DNA from: Bacillota bacterium
GTDB taxonomy: Bacteria > Bacillota > Clostridia > Monoglobales > Firm-18
Direction of reading: 5' to 3'
DNA: 64,000 bases
Assembly (NCBI GenBank): GCA_023228885.1
Contig: JALOAJ010000012.1
Coordinates: 5,184-69,183 of the forward strand
Made by a program: the position numbers and the translations under genes. This document shows positions 1-7,721 of the stretch, piece by piece. A model generated the notes under the pieces. The model was not told the DNA's origin, did no database searches, and saw only the letters and a program-made list of their open reading frames with translations. Each line of letters starts with the position of its first letter. Position 1 is the first letter of the stretch.

Positions 1-1
1 G

Positions 2-223
2 AGGTTCACGGAAATTAAGGAACTCAGTGCTGAGGTTGTAAGCGAATTTATCGAGCGGATTGAAGTCGGAGAAACGATGCTGGTGAACCCACGGCGATTC
101 CCACATTGGGCAGATGAAAAAAGACAAAACATAAAAATTGTATACAACTATATCGGCACAATGCCGAAAGAGGGAGAACCTATCACGGCAAGTGCAAGCA
201 GGAAAACGGCATATAAAGGATAA
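2..223 (+). CDS. Large serine recombinase, C-terminal fragment (cut by window edge)
   Basis: Open from the left edge to a TAA at 221-223, 73 codons. The residues FTEIKELSAEVVSEFIERIE followed by a VGE segment and a basic tail (KIVYNYIG) resemble the C-terminal domain (DUF4368-like) of TnpX/TndX-type large serine recombinases that move conjugative or mobilizable elements. The catalytic N-terminus would lie outside the window, so I cannot tell whether the gene is intact. It is followed directly by a terminator and a second, truncated recombinase, which suggests the end of an integrated element. The family call is from memory of the motif. Confidence 0.6.
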   Translation, partial: RFTEIKELSAEVVSEFIERIEVGETMLVNPRRFPHWADEKRQNIKIVYNYIGTMPKEGEPITASASRKTAYKG

Positions 224-225
224 CG

Positions 226-258
226 GCGTGAACTTCGAGGGGTTCACGCTATTTTTTT
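226..258 (+). terminator. Rho-independent terminator after recombinase fragment
   Basis: An 8-bp perfect stem (GCGTGAAC at 226-233, GTTCACGC at 242-249) is followed by a run of seven T. It lies 3 nt after the stop codon of the recombinase fragment. Confidence 0.85.
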
Positions 259-284
259 ATGTATTGGGGTTTTGTCCATAATGA

Positions 285-1481
285 GTGTGTACTGATAAAG
301 GTATTTCAGCAACAAATAGAAAAAATCGCACAGGGTTCAATTCCATGATTGCAGACACCATCAAAGGGAAAATAGACTTAATTATAACAAAATCCATTTC
401 TCGGTTTGCAAGGAATACGGTGGACACCCTTACTATCATACGCACGCTGAAGGAACATAATGTCGAGGTGTTTTTTGAAAAAGAAAATTTATATACCCTT
501 GATTCTAAAGGTGAGATTATGATTACAATCCTGTCCAGCCTTGCCCAGGAGGAGAGCAGGAATATTTCTGAGAATGTGGCTTGGGGCATCAGAAAACGAT
601 TTGCAGACGGAAAATTCAGCTTGCCTTATAAAAACTTTCTCGGATACCAAAAGGGAGAGGACGGCTACCCCGAGGTTGTTGAAGAAGAGGCGCAAATCAT
701 ACGCTACATCTACAAACTTGCCGTAGATGGAAAATCCGCCAACGCAATAGCCAAAATATTAACGGCAAACAACATACCGTCGTCGAGCGGAAAGCCAAGC
801 TGGGAATCGAGCGTTGTCAGAAGTATCCTTACCAACGAAAAATATGCGGGCAATGCTATTTTACAAAAAACCTTTACCTCGGATTTTCTTACTAAGAAAA
901 AGAAGATAAACAATGGCGCTCTGACAAAATATATTATAGAAAATAGCCATGAGCCCATAATACCCATTGATATATACGAGGCTGTCCAGAAAGTTTTAGC
1001 ACAGCCGTTTCGCAAAAATAATACACACGTTATATCATCAAAAGTATTCTGCGGAGTATGCGGTTCAAGATTTACTCCATATACATGGCATTCCACAAGT
1101 AAGTATTACGCAAAGGTGTGGGAATGTCAAAACAGAAAAGTTGTAGGGCCGAAATGCACCGCCACACATATCTATCAAGATGACCTGCATGACAGTATTG
1201 TTTCTGTTTTAAATTCCATAATCAATAATAAAGGCAGGCTTATCAAAAATCTCAAGTCGTGCCTTCTTGAATCCATCGGCAGTTACTCGTCAGATAAACG
1301 CAAAACAAAAGAAGGAATAGTAAATGAATATATAGACCGGTTAAAAACAACAGAAACCATAATTGATGAGGTTGATGATGATATTTTCAGCGGAGCCATA
1401 GAGAAGATTATTGTTTTTGATGATACTCTTGAGTTTAAATTAAAATATAGTGAACAAAGTCTCTTTATCTATATAATTTAA
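285..1481 (+). pseudogene. N-terminally truncated serine recombinase
   Basis: A 398-codon frame opening at a GTG codon with TGA directly before it. It begins inside the resolvase domain (DKGISATN, then GFNSMI, then SISRFARNTVDTL) and continues through a recombinase domain and a zinc-ribbon-like stretch (FCGVCGSRF at about residues 255-263, later Cys at about 282 and 293). The start of a normal resolvase domain, about 60 residues with the YxRVS motif and the catalytic serine, is missing, and no ribosome binding site precedes the GTG. I see a 5'-deleted gene whose product cannot cleave DNA by the usual mechanism. It probably marks a recombined or decayed element end. Confidence 0.75.
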
Positions 1482-1542
1482 GCACGAAAGGTTGCAATAT
1501 ACCTTCGATTCTTTATATTTTGGCTTGATGTAGTAAAAACAT

Positions 1543-1570
1543 TTGCTTTTTTAAGAAATTATGATATAAT
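1543..1570 (+). promoter_or_regulatory. Sigma-A promoter for fluoride riboswitch transcript
   Basis: TTGCTT at 1543-1548 and TATAAT at 1565-1570 with a 16-nt spacer. The predicted start near 1577 is just before the aptamer. Confidence 0.7.
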
Positions 1571-1579
1571 TATTATTAA

Positions 1580-1641
1580 GGGAATGAAGTTCTCCCTGTG
1601 CTGATATAAAAGCCGAACCGCTTATTAAGCTGATGACTTCT
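1580..1641 (+). promoter_or_regulatory. Fluoride (crcB-motif) riboswitch aptamer
   Basis: The stretch fits the crcB/fluoride riboswitch consensus. A 5' hairpin has GGGA at 1580-1583 pairing with TCCC at 1593-1596. Its loop contains ATGAAGTTC, and GAAGT at 1586-1590 is complementary to ACTTC at 1636-1640, the known pseudoknot geometry. The AACCGC and AAGCTGATGACTTCT blocks are also present. The last part overlaps the left arm of an intrinsic terminator, so ligand-stabilised pseudoknotting should prevent termination. The downstream cation/proton antiporter is one of the gene classes reported with this riboswitch. Confidence 0.85.
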
Positions 1642-1675
1642 GCAATTATTTTATTGCGGAGGTGTCAGCTTTTTT
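1629..1675 (+). terminator. Riboswitch expression-platform terminator
   Basis: The left arm 1629-1646 pairs with 1653-1669 across a 6-nt loop, with one bulged G, and is followed by six T at 1670-1675. The left arm includes the ACTTC needed for the aptamer pseudoknot, so the two structures are mutually exclusive, the classic ON-switch arrangement. Confidence 0.85.
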
Positions 1676-1701
1676 GCATTTCCGCGCAAAGGAGAATGTA
1701 T

Positions 1702-2880
1702 ATGCTTTTCAGCCTTGCTTTGATAATTCTTTGTAGCCTTGTGCTAAGCAAAGTTATGCAAAAACTAAGGTTACCCGGTCTTGTTGGCATGCTTCTTACG
1801 GGTATCATTTTAGGCCCTTATGTTTTAGACCTTATCGTGCCGGAATTATTAAGTATTTCCGTCGATTTGAGGGAAATAGCTTTAATTGTTATCCTTACAA
1901 GAGCTGGGCTTGCATTGGATATTAAGGACTTGAAAAAGGTTGACCGACCAGCTATTTTTATGTGTTTCTTGCCGGCAACATTTGAAATAATCGCAACAAC
2001 AATATTTGCACCGATGTTCTTCCGTATTTCTCATTTGGAGGCTGCTATAATGGGGACTGTACTCGGCGCCGTATCTCCGGCGGTTGTTGTTCCTAAAATG
2101 TTGAAACTAATGGAAGAAGGCTATGGAAAATCAAAGTGTATTCCGCAGCTTATTATGGCGGGGGCCTCTGTAGATGATATTTATGTAATTGTTCTTTTCA
2201 CGTCATTTATGGGGATGTATAACGGAAGTAATTTTGATGCCGGGAGCCTTATAAAAGTTCCTATTGCCATAGTAGTTGGTCTATTGATGGGTGTTTTGCT
2301 TGGCACTGCACTTGCAAAACTATTCAAAAAGTTTCATATGCGGGATACTATAAAGGTTTTAATTATTCTTAGTGTTTCTTTCCTGTTGGTTACTTTTGAG
2401 ATGTTTATCAAAGCTTATGTGCCTATGTCGGGGCTTTTAGCCGTTATGGCTTTGGGCGGCACTATCCTTAAGCAGAATGATGTATTGGCAAGTCGGCTTT
2501 CGGGAAAATTCTCAAAAGTTTGGGTAGCGGCCGAACTCATGTTATTCGTATTCGTTGGAGCAACAGTAGATATCGGCTATGTAGCAAATGCTGGGGTGAC
2601 AGCTGTTGCGCTCATAATTGTTGTCCTCGCAATTCGTGTGTGCGGAGTATTTGTTAGCCTTATAAAAACCAAATTAAGTATTAAGGAGAGATTTTTTTGC
2701 GCTATTGCCTATTTGCCCAAAGCAACCGTACAAGCGGCAATTGGCGGGCTTCCTTTAGCAGCAGGAATTGCGGCAGGCAACGTCATTCTAACTGTCGCAG
2801 TTTTGGCTATCTTAATTACGGCTCCACTTGGGGCAATAGGCATGGATGTTTTTTATCACAAGTTACTTGCAAGGGATTAA
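1702..2880 (+). CDS. CPA2-type cation/proton antiporter
   Basis: A hydrophobic protein of 392 residues with about 11-12 membrane spans, resembling KefB/NapA-type Na+(K+)/H+ antiporters, and no C-terminal TrkA domains. GLVGMLLTGIILGP near the N-terminus and the GASVDDIYVIVLF stretch (paired acidic residues at the expected ion site) are typical. I chose ATG 1702 because AAAGGAG at 1688-1694 gives 7-nt spacing; the upstream ATG at 1633 lies inside the fluoride riboswitch and cannot be the start. Control by the riboswitch implies induction by fluoride, so the protein probably relieves cytoplasmic acid/ion stress during fluoride exposure. No fluoride channel gene (crcB or eriC) is seen nearby. Confidence 0.85.
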   Translation: MLFSLALIILCSLVLSKVMQKLRLPGLVGMLLTGIILGPYVLDLIVPELLSISVDLREIALIVILTRAGLALDIKDLKKVDRPAIFMCFLPATFEIIATTIFAPMFFRISHLEAAIMGTVLGAVSPAVVVPKMLKLMEEGYGKSKCIPQLIMAGASVDDIYVIVLFTSFMGMYNGSNFDAGSLIKVPIAIVVGLLMGVLLGTALAKLFKKFHMRDTIKVLIILSVSFLLVTFEMFIKAYVPMSGLLAVMALGGTILKQNDVLASRLSGKFSKVWVAAELMLFVFVGATVDIGYVANAGVTAVALIIVVLAIRVCGVFVSLIKTKLSIKERFFCAIAYLPKATVQAAIGGLPLAAGIAAGNVILTVAVLAILITAPLGAIGMDVFYHKLLARD

Positions 2881-3135
2881 GAGGCGTTCAAACAAAAACT
2901 CATTAATGTGTATTCTTTTAATGAGATAGAAGCATTCTATACCGTGCTTTTTAGTGGTTATAATGCAGTTTTGCCAAATTGTTCAATAGGGGGGTCGGGG
3001 GGGCAAACCTCACGACCCCCCTAACGGAAAAACTTTTAGGGCATGAAAAAGGGACTTCAAATGTCCCTCTCAAAACCGCTGTATAAAGCGAAAAACCCTT
3101 GAAGTCAAGGGTTTTTCGTTGTATCAACTATTCAG
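2881..3135. other. Hairpin-rich intergenic stretch of the decayed island
   Basis: No gene seen. Three strong inverted repeats: CTCATTAA/TTAATGAG at 2899-2925 (probable terminator of the antiporter gene), AGGGGGGTCG/CGACCCCCCT at 2988-3022, and a 14-bp perfect repeat with a 2-nt loop at 3089-3118 (arms centred on AAAACCCTTGA and TCAAGGGTTTT). A smaller GGGAC/GTCCC hairpin lies near 3050. The truncated methyltransferase begins immediately after the last hairpin, so a rearrangement joint probably lies near 3120. Confidence 0.55.
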
Positions 3136-3669
3136 TTGGGTTATGTTGATAAAAGCTTAAGGCAAAAAAGTGCATTTTTTTGGGAGGAGGGAAATGTATG
3201 GTTCTCTGATCTTTGGGAAATCAAAGGAGTTTCACAAGCAATCTTTTCTTCAAAAAATAGTAGAGATCGTAGCGCATCTTTTCCATTTGAAATTCCATAT
3301 AGGCTGATTAATATGTATTCAGCCGAAGGTGACACGGCATTAGATCCTTTTGTTGGACTTGGTACTACAGCCTTGGCTTGTATGGCTTCAAATAGAAATA
3401 GTATTGGCATAGAAATAGACCCAGATATTGCTGATCTTGCTTTACAAAATATTAATGTTTCTCCTAAGGAGTTAAACAAAATCATTGAATCTCGTATCGA
3501 ACGTCATATTGATTTTATTGAAAGTTTGTCATCTGATAAGCGCAAACGCTGCTATAAAAATGTTCCCCATGGTTTTGATGTAAAAACCAAGCAAGAAACA
3601 GCAATAAAAATAGACCGTGTTGTATCTGTTACACAGAAAGAAAATAATATTATATGCTCTTATGAATAA
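3136..3669 (+). pseudogene. DNA methyltransferase 3' fragment (type II modification enzyme)
   Basis: 177 codons from a TTG without a ribosome binding site. FFWEEGNVWFSDLWEI, then FPFEIPYRLINMYS, then LDPFVGLGTTALACM and IGIEIDPD are the C-terminal half of a beta-class amino-methyltransferase; the DPF-G-GT block is the S-adenosylmethionine site. The catalytic DPPY/SPPY motif, which lies N-terminal in this class, is absent. The coding sequence starts straight after the hairpin at 3089-3118, so the 5' part has been lost. It converges on a decayed restriction nuclease, and together they look like the remains of one restriction-modification pair. Confidence 0.7.
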
Positions 3670-3688
3670 GATAGAAGGATGCTAAAGT

Positions 3689-4104
3689 TTAAACCCAAAT
3701 ATTGCTTTTAGCATCTGATTGTATCTTTTCAAATATATAAAGATTCGTAAACTCTCTTTTGGTAATTAATCTTCCGCCTCTATTTTCAAATCGGTCGTAT
3801 AATAGATCATTTTTTCACCAATTGTTTATCAATCAATTTGATGGACTCTTTTAGGTTATTGATTTGACTATAAATTTTATTTGTAGCTTCTTCAATTGAC
3901 TCCGGAAAACTTTTTAGATACCATTCTTGCCAAGCATCTACAGAAACCTCCTCTGCTAAACTCTGAAATTCAGGAAAAAGATCGGGTGGCTGCCCTACAA
4001 CCTTGGGTCGAGTTCCTTAAGCATTCTGATTAGCCCAATTAATTAGTTGTGAAGTATACTTAGGAAACTCCATATTAGGGGTTTTGTTATACTTTTGAAT
4101 ACAT
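3689..4104 (-). pseudogene. MjaI-like restriction endonuclease remnant
   Basis: Reading the minus strand from an ATG at 4104, with GGAGGTT at 4108-4114 upstream, the frame shifts after five codons. It continues as MEFPKYTSQLINWANQNA from 4073, hits TAA at 4017-4019, and goes on as GTRPKVVGQPPDLFPEF and WQEWYLKSFPESIEEATNK to a TGA at 3807-3809. A further frameshift gives LLYDRFENRGGRLITKREF up to 3689. FPKYTSQLIN plus NQNA-GTRPKVVGQ is, from memory, the N-terminal signature of MjaI-type type II restriction enzymes. At least two frameshifts and one stop mean it is dead. It is convergent with the methyltransferase fragment. Confidence 0.55.
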
Positions 4105-4510
4105 TTTAACCTCCATCAATATTTTTAAGTATTTAGAATTTAAGTAGATTGCAAAATTGTATGAGTGCCTATGAAAACCATTTCGTCAAAATTAAGCGAA
4201 GATATATAAATCATTTATAATAAGGGTATAGATAAAAACAAATCGTTACATTAAGATTTAGTACACACAAAATAATTATATACATTTATATACATAAAAA
4301 TCCATGATGTCAAGCCCAAACAAAATTTGCTTGGGCTATTCTATAAAAAATAAGGACATAAGGCAAAAATAAATTTGTTTTTACTTTACCTCCTTATTGA
4401 CCCTAACCCTGGGTTTAGGCGGTTTTTGTTTTATCCATACACGATTTACCCACGATTTTATTAAATATGTTCAAACCTTGTCGTATACTTTAGGCGAACG
4501 CTGAAAACTC
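4105..4510. other. AT-rich intergenic region between island and core genes
   Basis: No coding frame supported. A hairpin AGCCCAA/TTGGGCT at 4313-4337 and a second imperfect one near 4395-4413 followed by T-rich sequence look like terminators. This is the probable border between the decayed island on the left and conserved chromosome on the right; I could not find target-site repeats. Confidence 0.4.
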
Positions 4511-4539
4511 TTGACATAAAATTCGTTTTTGGCTATAAT
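4511..4539 (+). promoter_or_regulatory. Consensus sigma-A promoter for the SGNH gene leader
   Basis: TTGACA at 4511-4516 and TATAAT at 4534-4539 with 17-nt spacing, both perfect. The predicted start near 4546 gives a leader of about 155 nt that contains the whole structured element at 4565-4714. Confidence 0.85.
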
Positions 4540-4564
4540 ATTACAGGGGATTAACACCCGCATT

Positions 4565-4714
4565 GGAATTTGTTACACATGCGATGTCTTCGCTTTTTGC
4601 GAAATACACATACGCAAAGTGCCGTTTATACACCCTGTTCGGCTCACGATAAGTGTGTAGGCACAAATTTTAATATAATTTTGTGAGTCGGAAAGGTTAG
4701 TGGCAATTAATATG
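4565..4714 (+). promoter_or_regulatory. 150-nt structured leader element, copy A
   Basis: Matches the cysK leader (60641 to 60492 on the minus strand) over 150 nt with no gaps and 24 mismatches, about 20 of them transitions. Predicted pairs in element numbering (1 = 4565): a closing stem 56-62 with 135-141; 68-70 with 131-133, where A-U here is G-C in the other copy; a 10-bp stem 74-83 with 119-128; and a small hairpin 89-92 with 97-100. The ribosome binding site GGAAAGG (4690-4696) and the first possible start codon (GTG 4700) lie in or beside the closing stems, so folding should limit translation. It matches no riboswitch class I can name. Confidence 0.6.
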
Positions 4715-5332
4715 ATTAAAAAAGATAACACAATATTGTTTCAAGGGGATAGCATTACCGATTGCGGCAGGGACAGAATAAATGATACTTTGGGGCACGG
4801 CTATCCATATTTAATAGCTTCAGTAATGGGGGCGATGTATCCAAAACTTAATTTAAAGTTTATTAACCGCGGTATATCGGGCAATCGTACAAAAGACCTG
4901 TGCGCAAGGTGGGAAAAGGATTGTCTTGACATTAAACCCGATATATTATCTGTTTTAATCGGTATTAACGATACATGGAGGCGGTTTGATAAAAACGAGC
5001 CGACCGCCGCAAACGAATATTATGATAATTATAAGGAGATAATCAAAAAAACCAGGGATTGCCTGGGGGATATCCCCATTATTATTATGGAGCCCTTTTT
5101 GCTTCCGTATCCTGCCGACAGGATTGCATGGCGGGAGGATTTGGATTTGAAAATTCAAAAGGCGAGGCAGATTGCTTTTGAGTTTAACTGCTCGTACATA
5201 CCGCTTGACGGCATATTCAGCCAAAACAGTATGAAAACAGAGCCGAAATACTGGGCGGCGGACGGTGTGCATCCCACCTTATACGGTCATGCTCTTATAG
5301 CAAGGCATTGGATGGATGCAACAAAGTTATAA
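4700..5332 (+). CDS. SGNH/GDSL-family esterase
   Basis: A 210-residue cytoplasmic alpha/beta hydrolase of the SGNH superfamily. Block I is GDSITD (catalytic Ser near residue 18), a Gly block II is in NRGISGN, block III is IGIND (Asn of the oxyanion hole), and block V is DGVHP near residues 190-194 with the catalytic Asp and His. No signal peptide. Relatives include carbohydrate acetyl esterases; the substrate here is unknown. The start is uncertain: GTG 4700 is 3 nt after GGAAAGG, ATG 4712 is 15 nt after it, and both lie in the structured leader. The gene stands alone with its own promoter. Confidence 0.85.
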   Translation: MAINMIKKDNTILFQGDSITDCGRDRINDTLGHGYPYLIASVMGAMYPKLNLKFINRGISGNRTKDLCARWEKDCLDIKPDILSVLIGINDTWRRFDKNEPTAANEYYDNYKEIIKKTRDCLGDIPIIIMEPFLLPYPADRIAWREDLDLKIQKARQIAFEFNCSYIPLDGIFSQNSMKTEPKYWAADGVHPTLYGHALIARHWMDATKL

Positions 5333-5402
5333 ATGTAATGAATTTTGTTTGAGTTTGCCCTTTGTTTGGCAATGGGGGAACACATTTTTGTGCAAATTAT
5401 TC

Positions 5403-5431
5403 TTGTTATTTTACAGCCGTTGTGATATTAT
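5403..5431 (+). promoter_or_regulatory. Probable sigma-A promoter of the aminotransferase-trpS-ATPase gene train
   Basis: TTGTTA at 5403-5408 and TATTAT at 5426-5431, 17-nt spacer, about 90 nt before the aminotransferase ATG. Confidence 0.5.
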
Positions 5432-5524
5432 GTATTGGTAAAATGCTGTAAAAACGGATAAAAGGGTAAAATTATTAATCAAGCTTCGATTAAAAGGATG
5501 CCCCGGTGAAAGGATTGAAATATT

Positions 5525-6709
5525 ATGATAAAATTTTCTGACAGGGTTAGCGATTTGCACCCTTCAGCCATAAGGGAATCATTTAAGGCGCTTTCTCGTC
5601 CCGGCATTATTTCGTTTGCGGGGGGGATGCCTGCACCGGAAACATATCCTAACAAGCAACTTGCTGAAATTGCAAGCGATATGCTTATCCAAAGCCCGGT
5701 TATTGCGCTGCAATACGGTATAACGGAAGGGTATGCGCCGCTTATCGAGCAAACAAAGCGACGGCTTGCGGCATATGGCATAAAGGGTGACGGCAACAGC
5801 TTGATTATAACCAGCGGGGGTCAGCAGGCAATAGAGCTTACGGTAAAGGCGCTTATTAACGAAGGCGACGGCATTGTGTGCGAAAACCCAAGTTTTATCG
5901 GGGCGTTAAACGCATTTCGTTCGTACAATGCAAAGCTGTATCCTGTGTCAATGGAACATGACGGCATGAATATTGACGAACTGGAAAATGTGCTTGCCGG
6001 CAATAGCGGAATAAAACTTATATATACAATTCCTACCTTTCAAAATCCCACCGGGATTACCATGCCGTTGGAAAAGCGAAAAAAGATGTTAGAGGTTGCG
6101 AAAAAATACAATGTATTTATTTTGGAGGATAACCCATATTGGGAGCTTCGTTTTGCGGGAGAAGGCGTTCCTGCAATTAAAAGCATGGACAACGAAAATA
6201 GGGTAATATATGCGGGTTCATATTCCAAAACAATATCGCCCGGGCTTAGGGTTGGCTTTTTGTATGCCGATAATGAGCTTGCGGAAAAGGCAGTTGTGTG
6301 CAAACAGGTTTCGGATGTTCATACTCCCGTACTTTCACAAATGCTTATAAGCGAATATATAAAAAGGCATGATTTTGATGAGCAAATTAAAAAAAGCGCT
6401 AAGCTAAACGGAGAAAAGTGTGCGTTTATGCAAAGCTGCATTGATAAATACTTCCCAAAATCGGTTATGCGTACAAGCCCGGAGGGCGGTCTGTTCTTGT
6501 GGTGCGACCTGGGCGAAGGTGTTGACAGTAAGGAATTTGCTGCAAAATGCCTTGAGCGAAATGTTGCAATAGTGTCGGGCGCATCTGCAATGCCGGATAT
6601 ATCGCAGAAAACAGGGGCATTTCGTTTGAACTTTTCTATGGCGTCCGGCGGCAGCATTGAAGAAGGAATAAAAACAATTAGCGAGGTAATAAAAGAATAT
6701 GGACGATAA
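5525..6709 (+). CDS. PLP-dependent aminotransferase, class I/II (2-aminoadipate/aromatic type)
   Basis: 394 residues, full length for the LysN/KAT-II-like fold type I group, and without the GntR DNA-binding domain of MocR proteins. IISFAGGMPAPE near the N-terminus, the ITSGGQQAIEL cofactor loop, the NPTG motif near residue 170, and SYSKTISPGLRVGF with the Schiff-base Lys at residue 235 are all present. It transaminates amino acids with 2-oxoglutarate; the exact substrate cannot be read from sequence. AAAGGA precedes the ATG, and its end overlaps trpS by 11 nt, so the two are translationally coupled. Confidence 0.88.
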   Translation: MIKFSDRVSDLHPSAIRESFKALSRPGIISFAGGMPAPETYPNKQLAEIASDMLIQSPVIALQYGITEGYAPLIEQTKRRLAAYGIKGDGNSLIITSGGQQAIELTVKALINEGDGIVCENPSFIGALNAFRSYNAKLYPVSMEHDGMNIDELENVLAGNSGIKLIYTIPTFQNPTGITMPLEKRKKMLEVAKKYNVFILEDNPYWELRFAGEGVPAIKSMDNENRVIYAGSYSKTISPGLRVGFLYADNELAEKAVVCKQVSDVHTPVLSQMLISEYIKRHDFDEQIKKSAKLNGEKCAFMQSCIDKYFPKSVMRTSPEGGLFLWCDLGEGVDSKEFAAKCLERNVAIVSGASAMPDISQKTGAFRLNFSMASGGSIEEGIKTISEVIKEYGR

Positions 6710-7691
6710 AAAAACAATTTTCAGCGGCGTTCAATCAAGCGGGTTTTTAACATTGGGCAACTATATAGGCGCGTTGAAAAATTGGACAAAACTTCAAAAT
6801 GACTATAATTGTCTTTTTTGCGTTGTGGACATGCATTCTATTACTGTTCGCCAAAACCCGTCGGAGCTTAAACGGCGCACTCTTGAAATATTAAAGCTTT
6901 ACATGGCAAGCGGTATAGATGCCGAAAAAAATATTTTGTTTATTCAAAGCCATGTGCCGGCGCATGCTGAGCTTGCATGGGTTTTGGGGTGCAACACATA
7001 TATGGGCGAACTTTCTCGAATGACGCAATTTAAAGATAAAAGCGCGCGCAATGATGAAAATATCAATGCCGGGCTTTTTACTTATCCGGTGCTTATGGCG
7101 GCGGATATTTTGCTTTATAATGCTGACCTTGTGCCGGTTGGCAGCGACCAAAAACAGCATTTGGAGCTTGCGCGAGACATTGCAGAGCGGTTCAATGGCG
7201 TTTACGGGAACCTTTTTATCGTTCCGGAGCCGTATATAGGTGAGGTGGGGGCAAAAATAATGAGCCTGCAAGAGCCGACCAAAAAAATGAGCAAGTCGGA
7301 CATTAACCCTAACGGGTATATTGCGTTGCTGGATGATGCGGATACCATCGTCAAAAAAATCAAGCGGGCGGTAACGGACAGCGAAAACGAAGTTGCGTAT
7401 CGTGAAGGAAAAGATGGAATAAATAATCTTTTAGGCATTTATTCCGCCGTCACAGATAAAACGATGGGCGAGGCGCAGACGGAATTTGAGGGCAAGGGGT
7501 ATGGGCATTTCAAAGCGGCGGTAGCGGAAGCGGTTGTTGAATGTATGCGGCCGATGTGGCAACGGTATAAGGAGCTTTCAGATAATAATGATTATGTGGA
7601 AAAAATATATACTGAGGGCGCGCTAAAGGCGGCTTATCTTGCTGATGGAACGCTTAAAAAGGTGTATGAAAAAATCGGATTTGTTATATAA
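6699..7691 (+). CDS. trpS: Tryptophanyl-tRNA synthetase
   Basis: 330 residues, normal length for the bacterial enzyme that charges tRNA-Trp. The class I signature appears as TLGNYIGAL (residues 18-26) and the KMSKS loop as KKMSKS near residues 194-199. GIDAEKNILFIQSHVPAH and GSDQKQHLELARDIAERFN are typical of the family. The start overlaps the aminotransferase by 11 nt. No T-box leader is possible at this position, since the gene begins inside another. Confidence 0.95.
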   Translation: MDDKKTIFSGVQSSGFLTLGNYIGALKNWTKLQNDYNCLFCVVDMHSITVRQNPSELKRRTLEILKLYMASGIDAEKNILFIQSHVPAHAELAWVLGCNTYMGELSRMTQFKDKSARNDENINAGLFTYPVLMAADILLYNADLVPVGSDQKQHLELARDIAERFNGVYGNLFIVPEPYIGEVGAKIMSLQEPTKKMSKSDINPNGYIALLDDADTIVKKIKRAVTDSENEVAYREGKDGINNLLGIYSAVTDKTMGEAQTEFEGKGYGHFKAAVAEAVVECMRPMWQRYKELSDNNDYVEKIYTEGALKAAYLADGTLKKVYEKIGFVI

Positions 7692-7721
7692 GAATTAAAG
7701 CATTAGGGGGTGGTATTTAAA

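Noticed and set aside
1633..1701. N-terminal extension of the antiporter from ATG 1633
   Set aside because: The ATG and following codons are the ACTTC pseudoknot and terminator arm of the fluoride riboswitch; AAAGGAG points to ATG 1702.
2988..3118. CRISPR-like or attachment-site repeats in the intergenic hairpins
   Set aside because: The three inverted repeats differ from one another and show no regular spacing; no second copy of any was found in the window.
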